A DNA stretch of 64,000 bases, taken from NCBI RefSeq assembly GCF_021432085.1, contig NZ_CP090366.1:2604001-2668000 (forward strand). The letters are read 5' to 3'. The stretch comes from Stutzerimonas kunmingensis (lineage in GTDB: Bacteria; Pseudomonadota; Gammaproteobacteria; Pseudomonadales; Pseudomonadaceae). Positions 30,738 to 40,215 of this stretch are shown here, piece after piece; within the stretch, counting starts at the first letter, position 1, and each line of letters starts with the position of its first letter. Both the position numbers and the translations under genes were made by a program. The notes beneath the pieces were generated by a model. It searched no databases and was not told where the DNA came from. It saw only the letters and a program-made list of their open reading frames with translations.

Positions 30738-30753
30738 ATGTTAGCGCTATCAC
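30738..30753. promoter_or_regulatory. GntR/LacI-type operator before the kinase-transporter operon
   Basis: ATGTTAGCGCTATCAC is an imperfect dyad centred on GCGC (6 of 8 positions paired) and resembles the E. coli GntR operator (ATGTTA...TAACAT). It lies about 35 bp upstream of the fusion gene start. Confidence 0.55.
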
Positions 30754-30879
30754 GCATCTCGATAGAACTACCGCTCGTCGACCATACGGTCACGAAACAG
30801 CTGTTTTCGCACGGCATTGCGATCGACTTTCGCGGCGGTACGACTACAATCGCGTCCCTTGTAATCGAGGACACCAAGC

Positions 30880-31158
30880 ATGCCCAAAGCCATGTGCCGC
30901 CACATTCTGGTCAAGACCGAGGCCGAAGCCGCGCAGCTGAAAAAGCGCATCGCCAATGGCGAAGCATTCGACGTGCTGGCGCGCAAATACTCGACCTGCC
31001 CGTCCAGCAAGAAAGGTGGCGACCTCGGCGAAGTGCGCCCGGGGCAGATGGTGCGGAGCATCGATCAAGTGATCTTCAAGAAGCCGCTGCGCGAAGTGCA
31101 CGGCCCGGTAAAGAGCCAGTTCGGCTACCACCTGGTGCAGGTGTTCTACCGCGACTGA
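30880..31158 (+). CDS. ppiC: Parvulin-type peptidyl-prolyl cis-trans isomerase
   Basis: 92 residues, a single cytoplasmic parvulin domain the size of E. coli PpiC (93). Landmarks: CRHILVKTEAEA, FDVLARKYSTCPSSKKGGDLG, VHGPVKSQFGYHLVQV. It catalyses prolyl isomerisation during folding. Start at 30880 (MPKAMCRHIL); no signal peptide. Its stop lies 8 bp from the end of the convergent ATPase pseudogene. Confidence 0.92.
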   Translation: MPKAMCRHILVKTEAEAAQLKKRIANGEAFDVLARKYSTCPSSKKGGDLGEVRPGQMVRSIDQVIFKKPLREVHGPVKSQFGYHLVQVFYRD

Positions 31159-31166
31159 GCTGGCGT

Positions 31167-32276
31167 TTAGCCAAAGCGCTGCAGCTGCATCTCCCGCAGG
31201 CGACTGAGCGTGCGGCGGAACGGGAATGCCAGATAGCCCTCGGTATACAGCTCGTCCAGTGCCACCTCGGCTTCGATATAGAGCGGAATCCGCCGGTCGT
31301 AGCACTCGTCCACCAGCGCGATGAAGCGGCGCACGGCATCATCCCGCGCGGCGAGCCTGGGCAACTGGCGATCACCCGCCGCCACCCGCGCGGCTCCATC
31401 CTCGGTGCCGCGGGCAATGCGCCCATCGCGCTGTGTGCCGCCGAGCTCGGGCACAGCACCAATCAGGATCGCTGCGAAACGGTCGCACAGTTCGATGAAG
31501 TCCAGCGCCGAAAACGGCTGTTCGCAGAGATCGGCGAAGCGGCACCAGAGCACCGATTCGCTACGCCGCACGACGTCGAGCTGCCGACGGCTGAGGGCGA
31601 GTGGCTCGGTGCTGACCGCACCATCGGCCAGCGCCTCGAACGTCGCGGCTAACGCAGTGGCGCCGTCGAACGGGGCGATCCAGTAGCGCTGCAACGCAGC
31701 GCCGGGACGCAGGCGGTGATCGGCGCCACCATCCACATCAACCACATGCATGTGCTGCACGATGGCATCGAAGGCCGGCAGAAAACGCTCGCGATTGAAG
31801 CCGTCGGCGTACAGCTGCTCCGGCGGCTGGTTGGAGGTGGCGACGATCACCACGTCATGCTCGAAGAGCACCTGGAACAGGCGTCCCAGGATGATTGCGT
31901 CGCCGATATCACCGACGAAAAGCTCGTCGAAGCAGAGCACGCGAATCTCTTGTGAAAGTTCTCTGGCCAGGGCCTGCAACGGATCGGCCGTGCCGTTGAG
32001 CTGGAACAGCCGGATATGCACCCAGCGCATGAAATGGTGGAAATGCTGCCGCCGCGAAGCAACCGTCAGGCTTGCGTGAAACAGGTCCATCAGCCAGGTC
32101 TTGCCACGCCCGACCGGTCCCCATAGTTAGACGCCGAGAGGCAGGTCCGCACCTGAAACAAGCGCCTCATGACAGGCCTGAAGCCGTGCAACGGCGCGCT
32201 GTTGAGCCGCATCGGGCACGAAACCGTCTTGCACGATGGCCTGCTGATAACGTTCAAGGGGCGAGTCGACGTGCAT
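31167..32276 (-). pseudogene. ZapE/AFG1-like ATPase gene with in-frame stop at codon 50
   Basis: The frame starts at ATG 32276 (MHVDSPLERYQQAIVQDG, a typical ZapE start) and runs 369 codons, close to E. coli ZapE (375). Codon 50 is TAA (32129-32127) where homologues have Tyr, just before LWGPVGRGKT, the Walker A motif. Downstream the frame is intact: Walker B VLCFDELFVGDIGDA and ATSNQPPEQLY. Reinitiation at Met63 (32090) would give 307 residues lacking Walker A, hence no ATP binding. A single C-to-A change explains the stop; a sequencing error cannot be excluded. Family members act in division under stress or in protein quality control. This may be a second paralogue in the genome. Confidence 0.8.
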
Positions 32277-32317
32277 GATCGTCCGGCGCAAAAGCCGCCA
32301 TGGTAGCGCGCGACTGC

Positions 32318-33226
32318 TCAGTTGTGCCCATCCTGCAGCAGTCGCTCGGCCTGGGCGCCGAGCTGCTCGAGCAGCATCGCCTGCGCCGGCAACAGTTGCT
32401 CGTGAACACGGGTCAACGCATAGACCGGCACGCTGATGGCCGGTTCGAGCAGACGAGCCTGTACCTCGCCGCCAGTAGCCGCCAGCGCGGTGAACGGGTC
32501 GACCAGCGCCACGCCCTGCCCCGCGGACACCAGCTGTCGCGCCAGCTGATAGGTCTGTACCCAGGTAACGACGCGCGGCGGCGGATCGAGCTCCTCGATG
32601 TGGCCGCGCAACAGGCTGCCCAGCGCATCGCGGGCGTCGATGCCGATCAGCGCTTTACCCGCCAAGGCCTGCAGGCGCAGCGGGCCGTGCAGTTCATCCG
32701 GCTGCCACCAGCCAGGCGGCGCGATCACGTGCATGCGTCCCTCGGACAATAGCCGGCTGCTCAGTCCCGGATGCTCCACCGCCTGTGAAGTCAGCCCGAG
32801 ATCGGCTTCACGCAGTAGCAGGGCCTCGACGATTTCCGCCGTGTGCTGCGTCGCGAGCTGACAGACCGTACGTGGAAATCGCTCGCGCCAAGTGCTCAAC
32901 GTCTGTGGCAGCAGCGCCTGAGCCAAGGCCGGCGTACAGATCAGGCGCAGGGCGCACTCCTCGCCCCGGCCGAGGCTGTCAGCTAGCCGCCGCAGATTCT
33001 GCAGGTCGATAGCCAGGCGTTCGGTCTGCTGCTGCATTACCCGCGCCTCGGCGGTGGGCTGCAGCTTGCCCCGCACCCGGTCGAACAGCGCAAAGCCAAG
33101 TTGCTGCTCGGCATGCTTGAGAATCTTGCTCGCCGCCGGCTGGGAGATATGCAGCAGCTCGGCCGCGGCCGTCAGGCTGCCGGTTTGCAGGATCGCCTGG
33201 AACAGTTCGATATGACGCAGCCGCAT
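32318..33226 (-). CDS. LysR-family regulator of the DadA-RidA-TAXI cluster
   Basis: 302 residues from ATG 33226, preceded by gagggg. The N-terminal helix-turn-helix (MRLRHIELFQAILQTGS, AAELLHISQPAASKILKHAE) is of the type seen in amino-acid and opine catabolism regulators. The effector domain follows. It is divergent from the dehydrogenase gene, with a perfect 7-bp dyad between them, so it probably controls the cluster. Confidence 0.87.
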   Translation of the reverse strand: MRLRHIELFQAILQTGSLTAAAELLHISQPAASKILKHAEQQLGFALFDRVRGKLQPTAEARVMQQQTERLAIDLQNLRRLADSLGRGEECALRLICTPALAQALLPQTLSTWRERFPRTVCQLATQHTAEIVEALLLREADLGLTSQAVEHPGLSSRLLSEGRMHVIAPPGWWQPDELHGPLRLQALAGKALIGIDARDALGSLLRGHIEELDPPPRVVTWVQTYQLARQLVSAGQGVALVDPFTALAATGGEVQARLLEPAISVPVYALTRVHEQLLPAQAMLLEQLGAQAERLLQDGHN

Positions 33227-33252
33227 GCATGTCCCCTCTTCAGACAATCGAG

Positions 33253-33269
33253 CATAACCGCAGGTTATG
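33253..33269. promoter_or_regulatory. Perfect dyad CATAACC-N3-GGTTATG, predicted LysR operator
   Basis: Two 7-base arms (33253-33259, 33263-33269) flank gca in the 121-bp divergent region. ATAAC-N5-GTTAT is compatible with a LysR T-N11-A type box. Confidence 0.6.
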
Positions 33270-33347
33270 GGAACGCTCCATCCTTTCATTGGCCGCCTCG
33301 CTGGCACGCGGCCTAGGCTGCGCTGATCGAGTCGGAGGAGCAGTTGC

Positions 33348-34592
33348 ATGCGGGTAGCAGTCATCGGCGCAGGCGTTATCGGGCTTGCCACAGCCTATTC
33401 ACTGGTGCGCCAGGGGCACAGTGTGGAGCTGATCGAAGGGCGCGACGATGTCGCCCTGGAGACCAGCTTCGCCAATGGCGGACAGCTCAGCTATCGCTAC
33501 GTTTCGCCCCTGGCCGATGCCGGCGTGCCGCTGCAGGCGATTGGTTGGATGCTGCGCGGAGCCGATGCCCCGTTGCGTTTCCGACCGCAGGCGAGCCTGC
33601 ATCAGTGGCGCTGGTGCCTGCAGTTCCTGCTGGCGTGCCGGCGTTCGGTCAATCGGCGCAACGCGGCTCACTTGCTGCGGCTCGCCCTGCACAGCCAGCA
33701 GATCCTGCGCAGCTGGCGCGAGCAGGACCAGCTGGACGGCTTCGCCTGGCGCGCCAACGGCAAACTGGTGATCTATCGCGATCAACACAGCCTGCACAAG
33801 GGCGCAGCGGCCATCGACGACGAATCAGGGCAGCGGCTGCTGGACGCCGCGCAATGCGTCGACGTCGAGCCGGCGCTGACGCCGTTGGCGTCATCGCTGC
33901 ACGGCGGCATCTATTCGCCCGGCGACGAGGTTGCCGACTGCCATCTGTTCTGCACCGAACTGCTGCGGCGACTGCGGGCATCGCCTGCGTTTCTCCTGCA
34001 TACCGGCCAATCGGTAAGCGCATTGCGCACCGAAGGCAAGCGCGTCCGCGCGGTCATGCTCGGGCGCGATGAAGTCGCCATCGACCATCTGGTAGTGGCG
34101 GCCGGCACCGGCAGCGTCGGGCTGCTTCGGCCACTGGGTATCGACCTGCCGATCTACCCACTCAAGGGCTACAGCCTGACCGTTGCGCTGGCCGACCAGG
34201 ACCGCGTGCCGCAAACCAACGTCACCGACTACGACAACAAGGTCGTCTACGCCCGCCTCGATGACCAGCTGCGCGTCGCGGCGATGGTGGATATTGCCGG
34301 CTGGGATGCCGAGCTCGACCAGCAGCGCATCGCCACCCTGCAACGTCTGGCTAGTGCGACCTTCCCCGGTGCCGGCGACTACCAACGCGCGCGGCAATGG
34401 GCAGGCCTGCGCCCGGCGACGCCCCAAGGTACGCCGCTGATCGGCCGCAGCGGATTCGACAATCTCTGGCTCAACGTCGGCCACGGCAGCCTCGGCTTCA
34501 CCCTGGCCTGTGGCAGCGCCGACCTGCTCGCCAGCGTAATCGGCGGATCACCACCCGCTGTCTCCCTGGACGGCTTGAGTCTGCCCGCCTGA
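33348..34592 (+). CDS. FAD-dependent D-amino acid dehydrogenase-like enzyme (DadA family)
   Basis: 414 residues. N-terminal FAD-binding motif VIGAGVIGLATAYSL (residues 5-19); C-terminal GLRPATPQGTPLIGR and NVGHGSLGFTLACGS are DadA landmarks. It would oxidise a D-amino acid or cyclic imino acid to an imine, passing electrons to the respiratory chain. ggagga precedes the ATG. Only 21 bp from the RidA gene, which fits handling of the imine product. Substrate unknown. Confidence 0.85.
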   Translation: MRVAVIGAGVIGLATAYSLVRQGHSVELIEGRDDVALETSFANGGQLSYRYVSPLADAGVPLQAIGWMLRGADAPLRFRPQASLHQWRWCLQFLLACRRSVNRRNAAHLLRLALHSQQILRSWREQDQLDGFAWRANGKLVIYRDQHSLHKGAAAIDDESGQRLLDAAQCVDVEPALTPLASSLHGGIYSPGDEVADCHLFCTELLRRLRASPAFLLHTGQSVSALRTEGKRVRAVMLGRDEVAIDHLVVAAGTGSVGLLRPLGIDLPIYPLKGYSLTVALADQDRVPQTNVTDYDNKVVYARLDDQLRVAAMVDIAGWDAELDQQRIATLQRLASATFPGAGDYQRARQWAGLRPATPQGTPLIGRSGFDNLWLNVGHGSLGFTLACGSADLLASVIGGSPPAVSLDGLSLPA

Positions 34593-34613
34593 CCACTCAA
34601 AGAGGAAACCGAT

Positions 34614-34967
34614 ATGCCCGTTCAACGCATCGAGAGCAATCCGCGAATGTCCGCCGCGGTCATTCATGCAGACCTTGTGTTCCTCGCCGGCCAGGTGCCG
34701 GACGACCGCGGCCTGGATGCCGCAGGACAGACCCGCGAGGTGCTGGCGAAGATCGACCGGTTGCTGGCCGCCGCCGGATCCAGTCGCGAGCACCTGCTCA
34801 GCGCGCAGATCTGGCTGAAGGACATCGACGCCGACTTCGCCGCCATGAACGAGGTCTGGAGCGACTGGCTGCCAGCAGGCTGCGCACCGGCACGGGCGAC
34901 GGTACAGGCGCGTCTGGCCTCGCCCGAGGTGCTGGTCGAGATCATGGTGATCGCTGCGCGCGCCTGA
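34614..34967 (+). CDS. RidA-family enamine/imine deaminase
   Basis: 117 residues, the usual RidA length. The conserved Arg94 in APARATVQ and the C-terminal VEIMVIAA are present. RidA proteins hydrolyse reactive enamines and imines to ketoacids. Placement directly after a DadA-type dehydrogenase suggests it completes that reaction. agaggaaacc precedes the start. Confidence 0.88.
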   Translation: MPVQRIESNPRMSAAVIHADLVFLAGQVPDDRGLDAAGQTREVLAKIDRLLAAAGSSREHLLSAQIWLKDIDADFAAMNEVWSDWLPAGCAPARATVQARLASPEVLVEIMVIAARA

Positions 34968-35042
34968 CCACAGCGGTCTATCGTTCCTGCGCCGGCCAAC
35001 CACAGTTGCAACCACCCACAATACAAACAAGAGGGAACCGCA

Positions 35043-36023
35043 ATGAACCACCAGATCCGTAACGGCCTGTTCGGCATCACCCTGGCCGGCGTGCTCGCCA
35101 GCGCCTTGGCGAGCACCAGCGTGCTGGCACAGGAGCGCTTCGTCACCATCGGCACCGGAGGGCAGACCGGCGTGTATTACACCGCCGGCCAGTCGGTGTG
35201 CCGCTTCCTCAATCGTGCCGAGGTGAAGCCCGCCATCAAATGCAACGCACCCTCGACCGCGGGCAGCGTGACCAACATCGTGTCGTTGCACAAAGGCGAG
35301 TATGACTTCGGCTTCATCCAGTCCGACCATCAGCACAAGGCGCTGCAGGGCCTGGCGCCCTTCGACAAGGAAGGCGCCGTCGAACTGCGCGCGGTGTTCT
35401 CGCTGCAGTCGGAGATTCTCACCGTGGTCGTTCGCAACGACAGCGGCATCACCGATCTGGCCGGACTCGAAGGCAAGCGGGTAAACATCGGCGTGCCCGG
35501 CTCGGGTAGTCGCGACACCTTCGAGGAGGTCATGCAGGTCAAGGGCTGGACCAACGCCAGCTTCTCCCTGGCCGCGGAACTCAAACCGGCGGAAATGGCT
35601 TCCGCCTTGGGTGACAACAACCTTGACGCCATCACCTATGTGGTCGGCCATCCGAGCGGTGCGATCCAGGAAGCCTTGACCAATGTAAAGGCCAGGATCA
35701 TTCCCGTGCAGGGCGCCGAGATCGACAGCCTGCTGGCCAAGGCCGATTACTACAGCGCCGTGGAAATCCCCGCAGGGCTCTACCCGGGCGTGGAAGGCGC
35801 CATTCCATCGATCGGCGGCAAAGCCGTGCTGGCGACCACCAGCAAGACCGACCCGGAGGTGGTCTATCAGCTGGTCAAGTCGGTATTCGACAACCTCGAT
35901 AGGTTCAAGCGCCTGCATCCAGCCTTTGCCGATCTAAAGGCCGAAGACATGATTCGCGTCGGACTGACTGCGCCACTGCACGAGGGCGCCGAGCGTTATT
36001 ACAAGGAGAAGGGTTGGCTGTAA
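35043..36023 (+). CDS. TAXI-family TRAP solute-binding protein
   Basis: 326 residues. Signal peptide 1-29 (cleavage near VLAQ-ERF). Mature start FVTIGTGGQTGVYYTAGQSVCRFLN and GKRVNIGVPGSGSRDTFEEV identify the TAXI family, which serves TRAP transporters with a fused DctQM subunit. No such membrane subunit is encoded in the window, so it is an orphan here. The leader has a near-Crc motif (aacaagag, 35026-35033, 7 of 8) before gaggg. The ligand is probably the substrate of the upstream dehydrogenase, such as an amino acid. Confidence 0.85.
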   Translation: MNHQIRNGLFGITLAGVLASALASTSVLAQERFVTIGTGGQTGVYYTAGQSVCRFLNRAEVKPAIKCNAPSTAGSVTNIVSLHKGEYDFGFIQSDHQHKALQGLAPFDKEGAVELRAVFSLQSEILTVVVRNDSGITDLAGLEGKRVNIGVPGSGSRDTFEEVMQVKGWTNASFSLAAELKPAEMASALGDNNLDAITYVVGHPSGAIQEALTNVKARIIPVQGAEIDSLLAKADYYSAVEIPAGLYPGVEGAIPSIGGKAVLATTSKTDPEVVYQLVKSVFDNLDRFKRLHPAFADLKAEDMIRVGLTAPLHEGAERYYKEKGWL

Positions 36024-36033
36024 GCCGACGAAA

Positions 36034-36057
36034 TCAGCGGGCGTCACTGCCCGCTGA
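36034..36057. terminator. Hairpin between convergent TAXI and TonB-receptor genes
   Basis: A perfect 9-bp stem (tcagcgggc, 36034-36042, with 36049-36057) with a 6-nt loop. It lacks a T-run, so its termination strength is uncertain. Confidence 0.5.
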
Positions 36058-36065
36058 GTACAGGC

Positions 36066-38177
36066 TCAGAGCTCCACGGACAGGCTAACGCTCAGGTTGC
36101 GCGGCTCACCCGGCATGATCCAGACATTGCTGTAGGAGCGCTCGTAGTAGGTCCGGTCGAAGGCGTTGTTCAGGTTCACGCCGAGGGTCAGCTTTTGCGT
36201 CGCCTTGTAGCGCGCCAGCAGGTCCACGGTCGTGTACGACGGCAACTCGAAGTCGCTATCGGCCTGCCCTGCCCGATCACCCACGTAGTTCACGGCGCCG
36301 CCAAGGGAGAGTCCGCTGAGATCACCATCGAGGAATTCGTAGGTGGTCAGCAGGCTGCCGCTGTGGCGCGGTACGTTGAGCAGCCGGCTGCCGCTGGCCA
36401 GGGTGTTGTCGCGAGTCACCTCGGCATCCACGTAGGCGTAACCACCGATCACGCGAATCGCATCGGTCAGCTGTCCTGCCAGCTGCAGGTCAATCCCGCG
36501 GCTGCGCACCTCACCGGCGGCGATCTGAAAGCCGCTGTTCGCCGGATCGCTGGTCAGCACGTTTTCCTTGGTCAGATGGAACGCTGCGGCGGTGAGCCCC
36601 AGACGGCCGTCGAACAGGTCGAGTTTGACCCCCGCCTCATAGCCCACGCCCTCTTCCGGATCGAACGTGGCGCCGCTGAAGTCGGCGCCATTGTTTGGCT
36701 TGAACGACTGCGAGGCGTTGGCGAACAGCCCGACCTCCGGTATCAGCTGATAGAGCACACCGACACGAGGCGTGACCTTTTCATGAGTCTGCTCGGTGCG
36801 CCGGCCAGCAACCTCATTGTCCAGGCGTTGTTCGTAGTGGTCATAGCGGGCGCCGATGACCCCGAAGAGCTTGTCGGTAAAGCGAATCTGGTCCTGCAGG
36901 TTTAGCGCCCGGCTATGCACCAGCTCATTGCGGTCAACCGTACGCGCCGGGTTGAACGCCGGACGCGGTGTACCGTAGACCGGGTTGTAGAGATCGATGT
37001 TGCGCAGATTGTTGGAGCGCAGCATGAATTCGCTCAGGGCGTAACGCTCGTACTCGGTGCCGATCAACAGCTGATGCTCAATCGAGCCGGTATCGAAACG
37101 CCCGCGCAGCTCCAGCTGGGTGATCGCGTCCTGCCAGTCATAGTCGCGATAGCGCAGGTTGCGGGTCAGCGTGCGGCCGTCTGCTGCGACCTCTGCCGCT
37201 TCGGTCGCGTAGCCATCCATCCGGCCCTGCTTGTAGTGGCTGGCCAGGCGCAGCGTCCAGACTTCGTTGAGGTCGTGTTCGAGTTCGGCCTGCAGCGTTT
37301 CGTTGTCGTTGCTGATCGGCCCATCCGAGGGCTCGCCATAGAACGCTGAGCGGGACACCTTGCCCAGGTCGCCGCCCGGTGCGACCACACCGCGATCGAA
37401 GGTCTGGCGGTTGCGCACCACCTCAGCCTGCACCAGTAATCGCGTGTCCGGGCTCAATTCCCAGCTGAAGGACGGCGCGACGAACTGGCGCTCAGCCTCG
37501 CGATGATCGCGGAAGCTATTGCCGTCTTCGACGGCGATATTCATGCGATAGAGCATGTTGCCGTCTTCATCGAGCGGGGTGTTCACGTCCAGCGCAGTGC
37601 GATAGCGATCCCAGCGACCGGCGCTGAGATCGAGACGGGCAAAGCTGTCCAGTTGCGGCCGCTTGCTGACGATATTGATGGTGCCGCCGGGGTCACCGCG
37701 CCCGTAAAGGCTGGCCGAGGGCCCCTTGAGCACTTCGACCCGCTCGATACTGGAGGCGTCCGGCGGGTTCATGAAGCCGCGGTTGACGCTGAAACCGTCC
37801 TTGTAGAACTCCCCGGTGGTCAGCCCCCGCACGCTGTACTCGTACATGGTCAGGCCACCGAAGTCGTTCTGCCTGGAGACGCCGCCGGCGAAATCCAGCG
37901 CCTTCTCTACACGCGGGCTGTCCAGATCCTGCAATACGGATGCTGGAATCACGCTGATCGACTGGGGTATTTCCTCGATGGGTGTGTCGGTCTTGGTCGC
38001 ACTGCGCGTGCGTTTGGCGCGATATCCCTGAACCGGTCCATCGGCGCGTTCCTGGTCCGCCGTGATGGTGATCGAATCGAGTACCGCCGCCTCCTTTGCT
38101 ATAGCCAGCGGCGCACCAGCCAGGATCAACGCTGCTCCGCAACCCGCCCACTTCACTACCGCACTTGCGTTATTCAT
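36066..38177 (-). CDS. TonB-dependent siderophore receptor
   Basis: 703 residues with a signal peptide (cleavage near PLAIA-KEA), a TonB-box-like SITITA, a plug domain (about 60-165: IPQSISVIPASVLQD, RGLTTGEFYKDGF, IERVEVLKGPSASLYGRGDPGG) and a 22-strand barrel of the FhuA/FoxA-type. It imports ferric siderophores across the outer membrane. It ends NLSVSLSVEL rather than with the usual terminal aromatic residue. No Fur box is obvious; a TGTTA-N5-TAACA dyad (38197-38211) lies 20 bp upstream of the start. Confidence 0.9.
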   Translation of the reverse strand: MNNASAVVKWAGCGAALILAGAPLAIAKEAAVLDSITITADQERADGPVQGYRAKRTRSATKTDTPIEEIPQSISVIPASVLQDLDSPRVEKALDFAGGVSRQNDFGGLTMYEYSVRGLTTGEFYKDGFSVNRGFMNPPDASSIERVEVLKGPSASLYGRGDPGGTINIVSKRPQLDSFARLDLSAGRWDRYRTALDVNTPLDEDGNMLYRMNIAVEDGNSFRDHREAERQFVAPSFSWELSPDTRLLVQAEVVRNRQTFDRGVVAPGGDLGKVSRSAFYGEPSDGPISNDNETLQAELEHDLNEVWTLRLASHYKQGRMDGYATEAAEVAADGRTLTRNLRYRDYDWQDAITQLELRGRFDTGSIEHQLLIGTEYERYALSEFMLRSNNLRNIDLYNPVYGTPRPAFNPARTVDRNELVHSRALNLQDQIRFTDKLFGVIGARYDHYEQRLDNEVAGRRTEQTHEKVTPRVGVLYQLIPEVGLFANASQSFKPNNGADFSGATFDPEEGVGYEAGVKLDLFDGRLGLTAAAFHLTKENVLTSDPANSGFQIAAGEVRSRGIDLQLAGQLTDAIRVIGGYAYVDAEVTRDNTLASGSRLLNVPRHSGSLLTTYEFLDGDLSGLSLGGAVNYVGDRAGQADSDFELPSYTTVDLLARYKATQKLTLGVNLNNAFDRTYYERSYSNVWIMPGEPRNLSVSLSVEL

Positions 38178-38532
38178 GCCTTAACTCAGATACCGATGTT
38201 ATATCGTAACAATGCTCTCTGTTTAGCATCCGGGTGTCAATGAAACGATTCGCATCCGCTCAAGCTCGACGACCGCTACCGCGCGATTCCTGTTTGCCTT
38301 GTCAGCCCGTCCTTACGCCAGCGAGTGCAGCTATGCGACAATGCGCGGCTGAAGTTCGGTAGCCACCCCGCATTCATCCGGCAGCAGGCGCAAACGCCCA
38401 CCGTGTTGTCATTCATCTCAAGAATCGCTGGATCGACCAGCTCCCTTTCGGAGCGAGCTGGACCGCTGAGTATTGGTATCGGATCGGTATCAGCCTGATT
38501 CACGCAGCCACACGTCATTGATAGGTACGCCC
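38178..38532. other. Intergenic region between the TonB receptor and ybiT genes
   Basis: A 355-bp divergent region. Beyond the TGTTA-N5-TAACA dyad near the receptor gene I see no convincing gene or Fur box. A short minus-strand frame (38276-38518) lacks a ribosome binding site and any family likeness. Confidence 0.5.
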
Positions 38533-40122
38533 TTGATCTCCACCGCCAACATCACCATGCAGTTCGGTGCCAAGCCGCTGTTCGAAAACGTTTCCGTCAA
38601 ATTCGGCGGTGGCAACCGCTACGGCCTGATCGGCGCCAATGGCTGCGGCAAGTCGACCTTCATGAAGATTCTCGGTGGCGATCTGGAACCGTCCGCCGGC
38701 CAGGTGATGCTCGAGCCGAACGTGCGCCTGGGCAAGCTGCGCCAGGATCAGTTCGCCTACGAAGAATTCAACGTGATCGACACGGTGATCATGGGCCACG
38801 AGGAACTGTGGAAGGTCAAGGCTGAGCGCGACCGCATCTATTCGCTTCCGGAAATGAGCGAAGAGGATGGTATGAAAGTCGGCGAACTCGAGGGCGAGTT
38901 CGCCGAAATGGACGGCTACACCGCAGAATCCCGTGCCGGCGAACTGCTGCTTGGCCTGGGAATTCCGCTGGAACAGCACTTCGGCCCGATGAGCGAAGTC
39001 GCTCCCGGCTGGAAGCTGCGTGTGCTGCTGGCCCAGGCGCTGTTCTCCGATCCGGATGTGCTGCTGCTGGACGAACCGACCAACCACCTGGACATCAACA
39101 CCATCCGCTGGCTGGAAACGATCCTCACGGCGCGTAACAGCACCATGATCATCATTTCCCACGACCGCCACTTCCTGAACTCGGTCTGCACCCACATGGC
39201 GGACCTGGATTACGGCGAGCTGCGCCTGTTCCCGGGCAACTACGACGAGTACATGACCGCGGCGACCCAGTCGCGCGAGCAGCTGCTGTCGGACAACGCC
39301 AAGAAGAAGGCTCAGATCGCCGAACTGCAGACCTTCGTCAGCCGCTTCTCGGCCAACGCCTCCAAGGCCAAGCAGGCCACCAGCCGCGCCAAGCAGATCG
39401 ACAAGATCCAGCTGGCCGAGGTCAAGCCGTCCAGCCGTATCAGCCCGTTCATTCGCTTCGAGCAGACCAAGAAGCTGCACCGCCAGGCAGTGACTGTCGA
39501 GCGCCTGTCCAAGAGCTTCGACGACAAGGAACTGTTCAAGAACTTCAGCTTCACCGTCGAGGCCGGCGAGCGCGTGGCGATCATCGGTCCGAACGGTATC
39601 GGCAAGACCACCCTGCTGCGCACCCTGGTTGGCGAACTGACCCCAGACAGCGGCAGCGTCAAATGGACCGAAAGCGCCGACTACGGCTACTACGCCCAGG
39701 ACCATGCCCATGACTTCGAGGATGACGTCAGTCTGTTCGACTGGATGAGCCAGTGGACTCAGGGCGGCGAGCAGCTGGTGCGCGGCACCCTCGGCCGCAT
39801 GCTGTTCTCCAACGACGAGATCCTCAAGTCGGTCAAGGTCATCTCGGGTGGCGAACAGGGCCGCATGCTGTTCGGCAAGCTGATCCTGCAGAAGCCCAAC
39901 GTCCTGGTGATGGACGAACCGACCAACCACCTCGACATGGAATCCATCGAGGCACTGAACCTCGCGCTGGAGAACTACCCGGGCACGCTGATCTTCGTCA
40001 GCCACGACCGTGAATTCGTCAGCTCGCTGGCGACCCGCATCATCGAGCTGTCGGAGAACGGCGTGACCGACTTCAGCGGCAGCTACGACGACTACCTGCG
40101 CAGCCAGGGCGTAATCGTCTGA
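38533..40122 (+). CDS. ybiT: ABC-F family ATPase YbiT
   Basis: 529 residues (E. coli YbiT 530). Two ABC domains with Walker [10 protein letters not shown] and GPNGIGKTT, two Walker B/DEPTNHLD motifs, and the second signature ISGGEQGRM; the first signature is degenerate (EVAPGWKLR). ABC-F proteins bind the ribosome E site and modulate translation. I take TTG at 38533 as the start because homologues begin [12 protein letters not shown] and an aggt lies 7 nt upstream; no ATG fits. Confidence 0.88.
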   Translation: MISTANITMQFGAKPLFENVSVKFGGGNRYGLIGANGCGKSTFMKILGGDLEPSAGQVMLEPNVRLGKLRQDQFAYEEFNVIDTVIMGHEELWKVKAERDRIYSLPEMSEEDGMKVGELEGEFAEMDGYTAESRAGELLLGLGIPLEQHFGPMSEVAPGWKLRVLLAQALFSDPDVLLLDEPTNHLDINTIRWLETILTARNSTMIIISHDRHFLNSVCTHMADLDYGELRLFPGNYDEYMTAATQSREQLLSDNAKKKAQIAELQTFVSRFSANASKAKQATSRAKQIDKIQLAEVKPSSRISPFIRFEQTKKLHRQAVTVERLSKSFDDKELFKNFSFTVEAGERVAIIGPNGIGKTTLLRTLVGELTPDSGSVKWTESADYGYYAQDHAHDFEDDVSLFDWMSQWTQGGEQLVRGTLGRMLFSNDEILKSVKVISGGEQGRMLFGKLILQKPNVLVMDEPTNHLDMESIEALNLALENYPGTLIFVSHDREFVSSLATRIIELSENGVTDFSGSYDDYLRSQGVIV

Positions 40123-40143
40123 TCCTCACCCTGCCCGCGTATC

Positions 40144-40174
40144 GCAGCGCCTCTTTCTTCGGAGACGGCGCTGC
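40144..40174. terminator. Hairpin between convergent ybiT and hydrolase genes
   Basis: gcagcgcc (40144-40151) pairs with ggcgctgc (40167-40174). The stem is strong but there is no T-run. Confidence 0.4.
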
Positions 40175-40215
40175 AGACTCATAGACAACGCCTCAGCAAG
40201 GCGCCGTGCCACGCA

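Noticed and set aside
38276-38518. 80-codon minus-strand frame upstream of ybiT
   Set aside because: No Shine-Dalgarno, unusual residue mix, and it lies across a divergent promoter region.
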